A stretch of 64,000 nt of DNA, taken from positions 186,001-250,000 of the forward strand of contig JACCXN010000057.1 in assembly GCA_013696965.1 (NCBI GenBank). Direction: 5' to 3'. Shown here piece after piece: positions 55,090 through 63,758 of the stretch. This DNA is from Bacteroidota bacterium (GTDB lineage Bacteria > Bacteroidota > Bacteroidia > JACCXN01). Position numbers and translations under genes: made by a program. Every line of letters begins with the position of its first letter. Within the stretch, counting starts at the first letter, position 1. The notes beneath the pieces were generated by a model that saw only the letters and a program-made list of their open reading frames with translations, was not told the DNA's origin and searched no databases.

Positions 55090-56250
55090 ATGGCCAGAAT
55101 TCTTGTAATTGATGATGAAAAACCAATAAGAGCAACACTTATTGATATTCTTGAATATGAAAAATTTTCTGTTGATGAAGCTGCGGACGGTATGCAGGCC
55201 TTGGCTTTAATCAAAAAGCAGAAGTATGATGTTATTCTATGTGACATCAAAATGCCCAAAATGGATGGACTTGAGGTATTGGAAAAGATCCAGGAAATTT
55301 CTTCGGATGTTCCGGTTGTCATGATTTCTGGTCATGGCACTATTGAAACTGCAGTTGAAGCTATAAAAAAAGGAGCGTTTGATTTCATTGCCAAACCTCT
55401 TGATTTAAATCGCTTGATGATTACCATTCGAAATGCCATGGAAAAATCATCCCTGATTACAGAAACCAAAGTGTTAAAAAGAAAAATCAAAAAAGCTTTT
55501 GAAATGATTGGTGATTCAAAGCAAATTGAGGAAATTAAAGAAATGATTGAAAGGGTTGCACCCACTGAGGCTAGGGTTTTAATAACGGGTGATAATGGAA
55601 CAGGAAAGGAACTTGTAGCTCGTTGGTTACATGAGAAAAGTAACAGAGCAAACGGACCTTTGGTTGAGGTGAACTGTGCAGCTATACCGTCTGAATTGAT
55701 AGAAAGTGAACTTTTTGGACATGAAAAAGGAGCTTTTACTTCTGCCATTAACCAACGCAAAGGTAAATTCGAACAAGCCGAAGGAGGTACATTATTTCTG
55801 GATGAAATTGGAGATATGAGTCTTTCTGCACAAGCAAAAGTGCTAAGGGCTTTACAAGAAAGTAAAATTACCAGGGTAGGGGGAGATAAGGAGATAAAAG
55901 TTAATGTAAGGGTTGTGGCTGCAACAAATAAGAACCTGAAAAATGAAATAAGCAACAATAATTTCCGAGAAGACCTTTACCACCGTTTAAGTGTGATATT
56001 AATTCATGTTCCATCTTTAAATGATAGAATGCAAGATATTCCCCTGCTTACAGAGCATTTCCTTTGCGAAATCTGCCAGGAATATGGAATGCCAAAAAAA
56101 TCAATTTCAAAGGAAGCTTTAAAAGAACTTCAACAAATTAATTGGACAGGAAACATCAGGGAACTTCGCAATGTAATTGAAAGACTTATTATTCTTTGTG
56201 ATAAATCAATTACAGAAAAAGATGTGCTTGCCTATGCCGGAAAAAAATAA
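55090..56250 (+). CDS. Sigma-54-type response regulator without DNA-binding domain, GAFTSA variant
   Basis: The 386-residue regulator has a receiver domain (1-118; phosphoacceptor D52, D8/D9 acidic pocket, K102 in AKPLD) and an AAA+ domain (about 140-370; Walker A GDNGTGKE at 167-174, Walker B LFLDEIGD at 235-242, RVVAATNKNL and FREDLYHRL sensor regions). The loop that contacts sigma-54 reads GAFTSA (214-219), where the classical motif is GAFTGA. The C-terminus ends after the AAA+ domain at about 386 (ITEKDVLAYAGKK), so the Fis-type helix-turn-helix found in NtrC is missing. It may work without DNA binding or by another partner. No histidine kinase is adjacent. Confidence 0.9.
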   Translation: MARILVIDDEKPIRATLIDILEYEKFSVDEAADGMQALALIKKQKYDVILCDIKMPKMDGLEVLEKIQEISSDVPVVMISGHGTIETAVEAIKKGAFDFIAKPLDLNRLMITIRNAMEKSSLITETKVLKRKIKKAFEMIGDSKQIEEIKEMIERVAPTEARVLITGDNGTGKELVARWLHEKSNRANGPLVEVNCAAIPSELIESELFGHEKGAFTSAINQRKGKFEQAEGGTLFLDEIGDMSLSAQAKVLRALQESKITRVGGDKEIKVNVRVVAATNKNLKNEISNNNFREDLYHRLSVILIHVPSLNDRMQDIPLLTEHFLCEICQEYGMPKKSISKEALKELQQINWTGNIRELRNVIERLIILCDKSITEKDVLAYAGKK

Positions 56251-56470
56251 TTGTATTGTTTTTTTTGTACCCTTTTTCAAAAAAAGTATCCCTCTTTTGG
56301 TTCTGTAGCAATCGCTTTTGAATTTTTATTATAGGTATCCTGCACTTGTTTCTAAAGCCCGCCCCGCTTCCTCCTAAACAGTCGTTTTGTTAATTCCTTT
56401 AAATTCATTATTTTCAATAAAGATTTTTATCTACTACCTAATTTGGAATTGATAAACTAATTTTTATCCA

Positions 56471-57565
56471 GTGGAAAATAAATTAGGCTTATATAAATTT
56501 AACCAGACCCTTTTGTTGGGGTTTTTGTTGCTTGGAGGATTGTATCTTGGAAAAACTTTTTTAATCCCTGTTTTTATTGCAGCTTTAATAGCCATGCTGT
56601 TGTTGCCTATTTGCTCAAAACTTGAAAAATTGGGATTTAACAGGATTTTTGCAATTATTTCATGCATTTTAATTTTTCTAACTATTTTAATAGGAATTAT
56701 TTATTTATTCACCTATCAAATAATCGGACTCTCCAAAAATTTACCATTTTTTGCAAACAGAATTCAAGAAGTTTTATTAAAGTTAAAAGATTTTATTGCA
56801 GAAAACACAAGGCTTTCACACAATGATATAAGTTCTTATATCGAATCCAGTATAAGGCAGATTGTTGATTCCTTAGGTTCCTATATACAAAGTGTACTTA
56901 CTATAACAACAGGGGTAATTGTTAATTTTTTTCTTGTGTTAATATATATTGCATTTTTCCTTGCCTATCGTGAAAGAATAGAAAACTTCATTTTAAAAAT
57001 TGCTCCTGAAAATGAAAAGGAAAAAACAGATAAAATCATCAAAAGTTGCACAAGCATGTCCATTTCCTACCTTTCAGGAATTCTAACAGTTTCGTTTATT
57101 CTTTCAGTTAGTAATGCAATTGCGCTTACAATATTTAGAATAGAATATGCCTTGTTTTTTGCTGTACTTGCTGGAATTCTTAACATCATTCCATTTGTCG
57201 GAACATTTTTAGGAAGTATTTTGCCTGTTGCCCTAGCATTACTTACTAAGGATAGTATTTGGGTTGCTGTTTTTGTTGTAATATATTTTACAGTAATTCA
57301 ATATATTGAATCCTATTTCCTTACTCCATTTATTGTTGGAGGAAAAGTAAGGGTTAACCCCCTAACTGAAATTCTAGCCCTTGTGCTAGGAGGAGTTATT
57401 TGGGGTGTTGCTGGTATGGTTTTATTTATCCCTTTAACAGGATTAGTTAAAGTTTTATTTGACCATATTGAAAAATTTGAGCCTTTTGCTTATGTTATTG
57501 GTAGGGAAGATGTTCCCAAAACAAGCAAAACTGGAAAAAAGATAAAATACTGGTTTAAGAAATAA
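56471..57565 (+). CDS. AI-2E family transporter-like membrane protein
   Basis: The 364-residue inner-membrane protein has about seven or eight helices (about 13-32, 33-50, 59-82, 142-168, 201-225, 229-255, 258-285 and 309-335). Family marks are KTFLIPVFIAALIAMLLLP (N-terminal helix pair) and the conserved segments FVGTFLGSILPVALALL, QYIESYFLTPFIVGGKVRVNPL and LGGVIWGVAGMVLFIPL. The AI-2E label comes from one member; members may be transporters for ions or small molecules. The start GTG at 56471 is used, since no closer ATG precedes the first helix. Confidence 0.88.
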   Translation: MENKLGLYKFNQTLLLGFLLLGGLYLGKTFLIPVFIAALIAMLLLPICSKLEKLGFNRIFAIISCILIFLTILIGIIYLFTYQIIGLSKNLPFFANRIQEVLLKLKDFIAENTRLSHNDISSYIESSIRQIVDSLGSYIQSVLTITTGVIVNFFLVLIYIAFFLAYRERIENFILKIAPENEKEKTDKIIKSCTSMSISYLSGILTVSFILSVSNAIALTIFRIEYALFFAVLAGILNIIPFVGTFLGSILPVALALLTKDSIWVAVFVVIYFTVIQYIESYFLTPFIVGGKVRVNPLTEILALVLGGVIWGVAGMVLFIPLTGLVKVLFDHIEKFEPFAYVIGREDVPKTSKTGKKIKYWFKK

Positions 57566-57678
57566 GTTTTTTTAGTGTTTTTTTTATCTTTTCAAATCAG
57601 CTTGCTTCAAATTAGTACTTAAAATGCTCGTTTTTAATACTTCTAGGTACGGTTTTTGGTTATCAAAACATATTAATT

Positions 57679-57686
57679 GGAGGTGA
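57679..57686 (+). promoter_or_regulatory. Strong Shine-Dalgarno for L,D-transpeptidase
   Basis: GGAGGTGA occurs 3 bases before the TTG start at 57690. Such a perfect anti-16S sequence is unusual in this window, where most genes have no clear Shine-Dalgarno. Confidence 0.5.
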
Positions 57687-57689
57687 GTT

Positions 57690-59423
57690 TTGAGATTACA
57701 AATTTTTATTCAGCCAATATTCTTTTCTGTTATTTTTATCTTAATAAGCTGTTCGAACGATAATAGCAATAATCAAGAAGAAAAAAAATGGATATTGAAA
57801 AGAGAGCAAAATGAGTTATTAGCTAAGGAAAAAAACAGTCTAATTGCCCATTACCTGCAGCTGGAAATAGATTCTTTGGAATCCAAATTCTCAACTCAAT
57901 TTAATGATGAGCTTAATCATAAAGCCTTTGAATTTTATCGCAAAAGAAATTATGATCCTATTTGGAGATTAAATGAATCTTCTTCTATTCTTCCTGAACA
58001 ATACCTGAGCTTACTAGATTCAGTCCACCTGGAAGGTTTAAATGCCAATGATTACAATAAAGAAATACTCGAACAATACAGAAAAAATGTTGGGGATTTC
58101 ATTGATAAGAATAATAAGACAAAAGATATTCATGCAAAAGCTATAGCCAAGACCGATTTAAATTTTACAATTTCATTCCTGAAAATTCTCAATCACCTTA
58201 AGAATGGAAAAATAGATCAAGGTGAACTTGGTTTGCAATGGGATTTAAATAATGAAAATGAGATAAATGCCGAGCAACTTTTAATCCAGGTGATTCAAAA
58301 GAATGATATAAATGCAGCAATAGCAAAAGTTTATCCCAAAATAAAACAATATAATCAATTAAGGGAATTGCTTAAATTCTATTACTCGCTTTCAAACAAT
58401 ACAAATTGGAGAAAATTACAACCTGGAATTACTTTAAGCCTTGACAGCGTTTCTGCTGATGTTATAATTTTAAGACAAAACTTATTACAGACAAAGGATT
58501 TACAAGAGAATAAAAATAATGTACAGCAAAGTACTTTATTTGATGCTGAATTAAAAAAGGCTGTTGTCTCTTATCAAGTAAGGCATGGTTTGGAACCCTC
58601 TGGTATTGTTGATGAGGAATTTATTGAAATAATGAATACTCCTCTCAGTAATTGGATTGCATTAATTGAATTAGGACTTGAAAAAACAAGATGGCTTCCT
58701 GATTCTCTTGGTGATAAACATATTTTTATAAATATTCCTGATTTCAGCCTGCAAATGATTGATAAGGAAAATGTAATTAGGGAAATGAAGGTAATTACCG
58801 GAAAAACAATGCGCTCAACTCCTGTGTTTAGTGGCAAAATTAAGTATGTTGTGTTTTCTCCCTATTGGAATGTGCCTAAAAGCATTGCTGTAAATGATCT
58901 TTTGCCAAAAATTAAAAACAATCCAGGGTTTTTACGCAAAAATCATTATGAATTATTTGAAAACTGGGATCCAAATTCAACTAGAATTAACCCCCGGAAA
59001 ATTGATTGGGACACTATTGAAGAAAATAATTTTTCTTTTCGTTTAAGGCAAAAACCCGGCCCATGGAATTCCATGGGCAGAGTCAAATTCATGTTTCCTA
59101 ATAATTTCAGCATTTACATGCATGATACCCCGGAAAAGCACTTATTTATAAAAGAGCGCCGCGATTTCAGTAGTGGCTGTATAAGAATTCAGGAGCCTGA
59201 AAAAATGGCTGAATTTTTATTGCCAGAAATGACTGAAGAAGAAATTACTGGTAAAATGAATAAAAAGTCAGAGGAATACATAAATCTCAAAACCCCAACA
59301 TCTGTTTATATTACCTACAATACTGTTGGGGTGAATGATAAGGGGCAGGCAGTTTTTTTTCAGGATGTTTATAAAATGGATGAAAAATTGATAGAAATGT
59401 ATCATAAAACGCCATTAAAATAA
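57690..59423 (+). CDS. L,D-transpeptidase lipoprotein (YcbB/LdtD-like)
   Basis: The enzyme cross-links peptidoglycan stems 3-3 or attaches proteins to them. The 577-residue protein has a lipoprotein signal with Cys about residue 21 (LISCSND), a scaffold region (about 60-265), a peptidoglycan-binding domain (about 280-320; KAVVSYQVRHGLEPSGIVDE), and the YkuD catalytic domain (about 345-525). The nucleophile is C497 in SSGCIRI; HDTPEKHLF supplies the histidine; KSIAVNDLLPKI is typical of YcbB. The start is a TTG with a strong Shine-Dalgarno. The long domain layout matches LdtD/YcbB. Confidence 0.9.
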   Translation: MRLQIFIQPIFFSVIFILISCSNDNSNNQEEKKWILKREQNELLAKEKNSLIAHYLQLEIDSLESKFSTQFNDELNHKAFEFYRKRNYDPIWRLNESSSILPEQYLSLLDSVHLEGLNANDYNKEILEQYRKNVGDFIDKNNKTKDIHAKAIAKTDLNFTISFLKILNHLKNGKIDQGELGLQWDLNNENEINAEQLLIQVIQKNDINAAIAKVYPKIKQYNQLRELLKFYYSLSNNTNWRKLQPGITLSLDSVSADVIILRQNLLQTKDLQENKNNVQQSTLFDAELKKAVVSYQVRHGLEPSGIVDEEFIEIMNTPLSNWIALIELGLEKTRWLPDSLGDKHIFINIPDFSLQMIDKENVIREMKVITGKTMRSTPVFSGKIKYVVFSPYWNVPKSIAVNDLLPKIKNNPGFLRKNHYELFENWDPNSTRINPRKIDWDTIEENNFSFRLRQKPGPWNSMGRVKFMFPNNFSIYMHDTPEKHLFIKERRDFSSGCIRIQEPEKMAEFLLPEMTEEEITGKMNKKSEEYINLKTPTSVYITYNTVGVNDKGQAVFFQDVYKMDEKLIEMYHKTPLK

Positions 59424-59486
59424 GTGCTGTTTTTTTATTAATTTAGATAGAATAAATTATTTATTCATTTTTTATTAATAAAAAGT

Positions 59487-60047
59487 ATGGAAAACCTAAA
59501 AAATTTAAAAGTTGCAGTTCTTGTAGCCGATGGCTTTGAATTATCTGAATTTGTTGAACCAGTAAAGGCTTTAGAGCAGGAAGGAGCAACAGTACACGTT
59601 GTTTCTACTCAAAAAGATACTGTGCGTTCATGGGATAATGGAAATTGGGGAAAAGAATTTGCAGTTGATGTTGAATTAGAAAATGCAAACCCCAATGATT
59701 TTGATGCATTATTATTACCGGGTGGTGTGATAAATCCAGATAAATTAAGGAGATCTGAAAAAGCAGTTGATTTTGTAAAAACATTTATGAAAGAAGGAAA
59801 GCCTTTAGCAGCCATTTGCCATGGTCCTTGGACATTGATAGAAACGGGGATGGTGAAAGGAAGGAAATTAACCTCCTTTTATTCTATAAAAACAGATCTG
59901 ATCAATGCTGGAGCAGATTGGCAGGATAAAGAAGTTGTTGTAGATCAAAACCTGGTTACAAGTAGGAACCCAGGAGATATACCTGCATTTATATCTAAAA
60001 TGACTGAGAAATTCAAAGAAGGGGTACATGAACCACATTCAAAATAA
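59487..60047 (+). CDS. DJ-1/PfpI type 1 glutamine amidotransferase-like protein
   Basis: This 186-residue cytosolic protein has the DJ-1/PfpI fold. The nucleophile elbow is AAICHGPW with the catalytic cysteine at about residue 111, and LLLPGGVINPDKLR holds the family acidic/oxyanion region. Members include deglycases (YajL, YhbO) and heat-induced peptidases (PfpI); which applies here is unknown. The length matches YhbO and PfpI. A strong hairpin terminator lies 16 bases after the stop, so it is a single-gene or last-gene unit. Confidence 0.88.
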   Translation: MENLKNLKVAVLVADGFELSEFVEPVKALEQEGATVHVVSTQKDTVRSWDNGNWGKEFAVDVELENANPNDFDALLLPGGVINPDKLRRSEKAVDFVKTFMKEGKPLAAICHGPWTLIETGMVKGRKLTSFYSIKTDLINAGADWQDKEVVVDQNLVTSRNPGDIPAFISKMTEKFKEGVHEPHSK

Positions 60048-60062
60048 TAGTTTATAGGATTT

Positions 60063-60098
60063 AAAAAAGCCGCAAATATTAAATTTTGCGGCTTTTTT
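60063..60098 (+). terminator. Hairpin terminator after DJ-1/PfpI gene
   Basis: A GC-containing 8-base-pair stem GCCGCAAA/TTTGCGGC with an 8-base loop is flanked by A6 and T6; it can act in either direction. It contains the TTTGCGG word also seen in the 26.6 kb intergenic element. Confidence 0.9.
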
Positions 60099-60237
60099 AA
60101 TATTAAATGTATAAATCAAAGTGGCTGAGTTAACTAACCCTCATTGTTGAAATAAAGCTTTACTGCATTTAAATCCTTTACTTTTTCAGAATTGGATTAA
60201 AAAATCAGTTTTTTATTTACCTAAATTCTATTTCAAT

Positions 60238-60849
60238 TTATTTTTTGATGTATTTCCAGTTCCTTGTTTTTCCCTCACTTAACCATTCTACAGTGGTTTC
60301 CAGACGTTTATTCATGGTAGCATCGGTTTTTGCTTCCATAATCCATTCAACATAGTCTTTTTTATTGCTGTAACTAAAGTCATTGAAGTATTGAAGTGCT
60401 TTTTTGTTTTTTGAAATGGCATCCAGAACAGATTTAGGAACAACTAATTCTTTTTTGGGTTTATTTGTGGGGGAGGGGAGTTTTACCCCATTATCGTTTA
60501 AAACGGCCGCTTGCGTAATATATTCAATCAAAATTTTTTCATCCGGTAGATCATTTATACTTGTAATTCTACCTAAATGTCCCATTGCGGTTTTTCCTAT
60601 TTCTTCGAGTATTTTATTGTTGTCTTGCATTATGGCCCCTTTCCAAAACCCAAATACACAATGTTTTTTAAAAGAGGCCATATGGCATAGGTTTCCTTTA
60701 TATTCAAAATGTGGAAACCCCCATTTAATGGTTTCTTCAACCTGTGGACAGGCTTGATGAACAAGTTCCCTTAAGTGGTTTAATATGGGTTTTGCAAATT
60801 CTTCAGACTTTATAATATAGGCATCAACCCTTTTGTCCCTGGTTTTCAT
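60238..60849 (-). CDS. YdeI/OmpD-associated family protein with DUF1801 domain
   Basis: The 203-residue cytosolic protein has a DUF1801 N-terminal half (about 10-115; ETIKWGFPHFEYKGNLCHMA, FGFWKGAIM) and an OmdA-type C-terminal half (about 135-200; VPKSVLDAISKNKKALQYFNDFSYSNKKDYVEWI), where the YVEWI segment is typical of the YdeI/OmdA family. It is a common stand-alone family in Bacteroidota; its role is not known. ATG at 60849. Confidence 0.85.
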   Translation of the reverse strand: MKTRDKRVDAYIIKSEEFAKPILNHLRELVHQACPQVEETIKWGFPHFEYKGNLCHMASFKKHCVFGFWKGAIMQDNNKILEEIGKTAMGHLGRITSINDLPDEKILIEYITQAAVLNDNGVKLPSPTNKPKKELVVPKSVLDAISKNKKALQYFNDFSYSNKKDYVEWIMEAKTDATMNKRLETTVEWLSEGKTRNWKYIKK

Positions 60850-60881
60850 GTCCTTAAATAAAATTAAACAAATTATTCAAT

Positions 60882-61403
60882 TTAAAATAATGCCTTAATT
60901 TCTCTTTTTATGAAATCAAGAGCAAAATCACTAGGAGTTTGTTCAAGTTGACCGGAAAGTTCAAGAATCACTCTGCCAAGCTCAGTTCCTGAAGCATCGT
61001 CACTTATTTTAGTGGAAGCAATGTTAATTAATTTAATGGTTTCTTCCTTTGCTGATTTAATTGCTTTCCAGGCGGAGGATGACATATAAATCTGTTGGGC
61101 TACATTATGTTCATATTCCGAACGAATTGTTTTAAGCAATTCAGATTGCATTGTGCGCGCACTCATTCCTGTTTTATGGCTACGGATAATAAGGCTGCTT
61201 GGAGCAATTCTTTCCAGGAATATTGCAATTCTTTCGTAAGCTTGCAACCTTATTGGAGTAACTGATTTTTGGTTTTCTCCTTTTATTTCCATCCAATGCC
61301 TTTTTTGCTCATTATCTATAAATCTTTTAATAATATAAAAAGCCGTTAGAAAAACAACTAAAGAAGGCAGTACCGCAATTAGTACATCAAATAATCTATC
61401 CAT
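60882..61403 (-). CDS. Membrane-anchored protein, conserved Bacteroidota type, unknown function
   Basis: The 173-residue protein has a single N-terminal helix (about 6-25) and a helical cytoplasmic or periplasmic region. The motifs LRLQAYERIAIFLERIAP and EYEHNVAQQIYMSSSAWKAIKSAKEE are strongly helical. I recall similar proteins as a conserved hypothetical family in Bacteroidota; I do not know a function. It lies just 33 bases upstream of the YdeI-like gene on the same strand and could be in one transcript. Confidence 0.75.
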   Translation of the reverse strand: MDRLFDVLIAVLPSLVVFLTAFYIIKRFIDNEQKRHWMEIKGENQKSVTPIRLQAYERIAIFLERIAPSSLIIRSHKTGMSARTMQSELLKTIRSEYEHNVAQQIYMSSSAWKAIKSAKEETIKLINIASTKISDDASGTELGRVILELSGQLEQTPSDFALDFIKREIKALF

Positions 61404-61485
61404 AAGTCCACAAGAATTATAATTGCAAATATCGGATTTTTTATCTTTTACCCATACTGTTGTATAATTAAAACGAATAATTTAC

Positions 61486-61512
61486 TTGCTAACCACAATT
61501 TTAGTAGATTTG
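61486..61512 (+). promoter_or_regulatory. Promoter for aminotransferase
   Basis: TTG (61486-61488) and TAGATTTG (61505-61512, full TAnnTTTG match) are 16 bases apart, with the aminotransferase ATG about 24 bases further. Confidence 0.5.
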
Positions 61513-61535
61513 CCAATAAAATTTCAATACCTGTA

Positions 61536-62729
61536 ATGAATAAATTATCTGATAGAATAAACGCGCTTTCTGAGTCGGAAACAATTGCAATGGCAAGGCG
61601 TAGCAGAGAATTAATTGCCAAAGGCATAGATGTTATTAACCTGAGTTTAGGTGAACCTGATTTTTCAACTCCTGATGTCATTAAGCAAGCTGCTAAAAAA
61701 GCAATAGATGAAAACTTTAGTTATTACACTCATGTTTCAGGGTATTTGGAATTAAGACAAGCAATTGTCAAAAAATTTAAAAGAGATAACAACCTGAATT
61801 TTTCAGCAGAACAAATTGTTGTGTCAACCGGAGCAAAACAGTCAATAGCAAACGCTGTGTTGGCTTTAATTAATCCCGGAGACGAGGTTATTGTTCCTGC
61901 TCCTTACTGGGTAAGTTATATTGAAATAATCAAACTCGCAGGAGGAGTAGCAGTTATTATTCCAACAAGCCTTGAAGATGATTTTAAATTAAACCCTGAG
62001 CAGTTAAAAAAAGCCATCACTCCTAAAACACGATTATTCATTTATAGCACCCCCTGTAATCCAACAGGAAGTGTATATACTAAACAAGAATTACAAGAAC
62101 TTGGAAATGTTCTTGCTACCAAAGAGGATCTTTATATTATTTCTGACGAAATATATGAACACATTAACTTTAGTGGGAAACATGAAAGCATGGCGCAGTT
62201 TGCAAATGTATCGGATAAGGTTATTACTATCAACGGACTATCAAAGGGTTTTGCTATGACTGGTTGGAGAGTAGGATTTATGGCCGCTCCATTGTGGATT
62301 GCCAAGGCCTGTGATAAAATGCAGGGCCAATTTACATCAGCCACCTGTTCCATTGCCCAAAAAGCTGCTCAGGCTGCAGTGGAAATGGATCCTTCTACAA
62401 CTTGGGAAATGAGAGATGCCTTTAAAAGAAGAAGAGATTTATTATTGGAATTATTAAAGCAAATTCCAGGTATGAAAGTTAATATTCCTAAAGGTGCATT
62501 TTATGTGTTTCCGGAAGTAACTTATTATTTTGGTAAAAAAGTGGATGAAACTATAATAAATAATGCTTCTGAATTATGTATGTACCTTTTAGAAAAAGCA
62601 AATGTTGCTGTTGTCCCGGGTGATGCTTTTGGAGCACCTGATTATATCCGAATTGCATACGCTACATCAGAAATAAAACTTGAGCAGGCTGTTTCCAGAA
62701 TCAAGACAGCACTTGAAAAATTAACATAG
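61536..62729 (+). CDS. PLP-dependent aspartate/aromatic-type aminotransferase
   Basis: This 397-residue class I/II aminotransferase, probably aspartate aminotransferase, moves the amino group between amino acids and oxo acids. The lysine that binds PLP lies in INGLSKGFAMTGWRVGF; VINLSLGEPDFSTPDV is the typical N-terminal strand, IYSTPCNPTGSVYT holds the asparagine contact, and IISDEIYEHI the aspartate that contacts the PLP pyridine. The length is normal. rfaE-like kinase follows 22 bases later, though no metabolic link is obvious. Confidence 0.92.
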   Translation: MNKLSDRINALSESETIAMARRSRELIAKGIDVINLSLGEPDFSTPDVIKQAAKKAIDENFSYYTHVSGYLELRQAIVKKFKRDNNLNFSAEQIVVSTGAKQSIANAVLALINPGDEVIVPAPYWVSYIEIIKLAGGVAVIIPTSLEDDFKLNPEQLKKAITPKTRLFIYSTPCNPTGSVYTKQELQELGNVLATKEDLYIISDEIYEHINFSGKHESMAQFANVSDKVITINGLSKGFAMTGWRVGFMAAPLWIAKACDKMQGQFTSATCSIAQKAAQAAVEMDPSTTWEMRDAFKRRRDLLLELLKQIPGMKVNIPKGAFYVFPEVTYYFGKKVDETIINNASELCMYLLEKANVAVVPGDAFGAPDYIRIAYATSEIKLEQAVSRIKTALEKLT

Positions 62730-62751
62730 ATTTTTTTATATAGCTGCATTT

Positions 62752-63756
62752 TTGAACAAAGAAACTTTAAAAAATATTTTCCAGGAATTTAATAATCTTA
62801 AAGTCCTTATCATTGGTGATGTAATGATTGATGCTTATTTATGGGGCGATGTCAATAGGATTTCACCTGAGGCTCCAGTGCCAATTGTTGTTGTTAATAA
62901 ACGTGAAAACAGGCTTGGAGGAGCAGCTAATGTTGCCCTTAATATTCAGGCAATGGGAGCAAAGCCTATTTTATGTTCTATTATTGGAGAGGATGAAAAA
63001 AGTAAACTTTTTCTTGAGTTGCTTGAAAAACAAAATATTACCAGCAAAGGAATTTTAAAAAATTCCGAAAGAGTTACCACTGTTAAAACCCGGATTATTG
63101 GAAATAATCACCAAATGTTAAGGGTAGATTCAGAAAATGAAAATGAAAATAGCCCAGCTGCAACTGCTGCTTTGTTTGAATTAATAAAATCACTTTTAAA
63201 TGAGGAGAAAATTGATGTTATTATTTTCGAGGATTATGACAAAGGAGTTATTACAGCTGATTTAATAAAACAAATAGTTTCCTTAGCGCTGGAAAAAGGA
63301 ATTCCTGTTGCTGCCGACCCCAAAAAACGTAATTTTATGGCCTATCATGGGGTTACTTTATTGAAGCCTAATATCAAGGAACTAAAAGAGGGCTTGAAAA
63401 TTGATTTTAATCCTAATTTAAAAGATGAGTTGGTTTTAGCTGTGACTAAATTAAGGGAGCAACTTGATTTAAAATTTGCTTTGGTAACATTATCAGAAAA
63501 GGGAATACTGGCTGCTACAGATATGGAAAATACTGTTATTCCTGCACATGTGAGAAATATAGCAGATGTTTCAGGTGCAGGAGATACAGTAATAAGTGTG
63601 GCAGCTTTGTGCCTTGCGTTAAAACTACCAGCTTTAACGCTTGCCTCCCTTGCGAATTTGGCTGGCGGTCTTGTTTGCGAATATGTTGGAGTAGTTTCTG
63701 TAAATAAAGAACATTTATACCAAGAAGCTTTACAATTTGGTAATATCAATAGTTAA
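62752..63756 (+). CDS. D-glycero-beta-D-manno-heptose-7-phosphate kinase (PfkB family)
   Basis: The 334-residue PfkB-type sugar kinase phosphorylates heptose-7-phosphate for LPS or related glycan synthesis. It matches RfaE domain 1: IIGDVMIDAYLWGDVNRISP, ENRLGGAANVALNIQAMGAKP, and the active-site motif ADVSGAGDTVISVAAL near residue 275 with the catalytic Asp in GAGD. The cytidylyltransferase domain (RfaE domain 2) is not fused, as in many Bacteroidota. Start: a TTG at 62752, since no ATG lies nearby before the kinase core. Confidence 0.85.
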   Translation: MNKETLKNIFQEFNNLKVLIIGDVMIDAYLWGDVNRISPEAPVPIVVVNKRENRLGGAANVALNIQAMGAKPILCSIIGEDEKSKLFLELLEKQNITSKGILKNSERVTTVKTRIIGNNHQMLRVDSENENENSPAATAALFELIKSLLNEEKIDVIIFEDYDKGVITADLIKQIVSLALEKGIPVAADPKKRNFMAYHGVTLLKPNIKELKEGLKIDFNPNLKDELVLAVTKLREQLDLKFALVTLSEKGILAATDMENTVIPAHVRNIADVSGAGDTVISVAALCLALKLPALTLASLANLAGGLVCEYVGVVSVNKEHLYQEALQFGNINS

Positions 63757-63758
63757 CA

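Noticed and set aside
55332-55958. 208-residue reverse-strand ORF within the response-regulator gene
   Set aside because: It is a shadow of the well-supported forward gene; its translation is low-complexity S/F/L-rich with no recognisable family.
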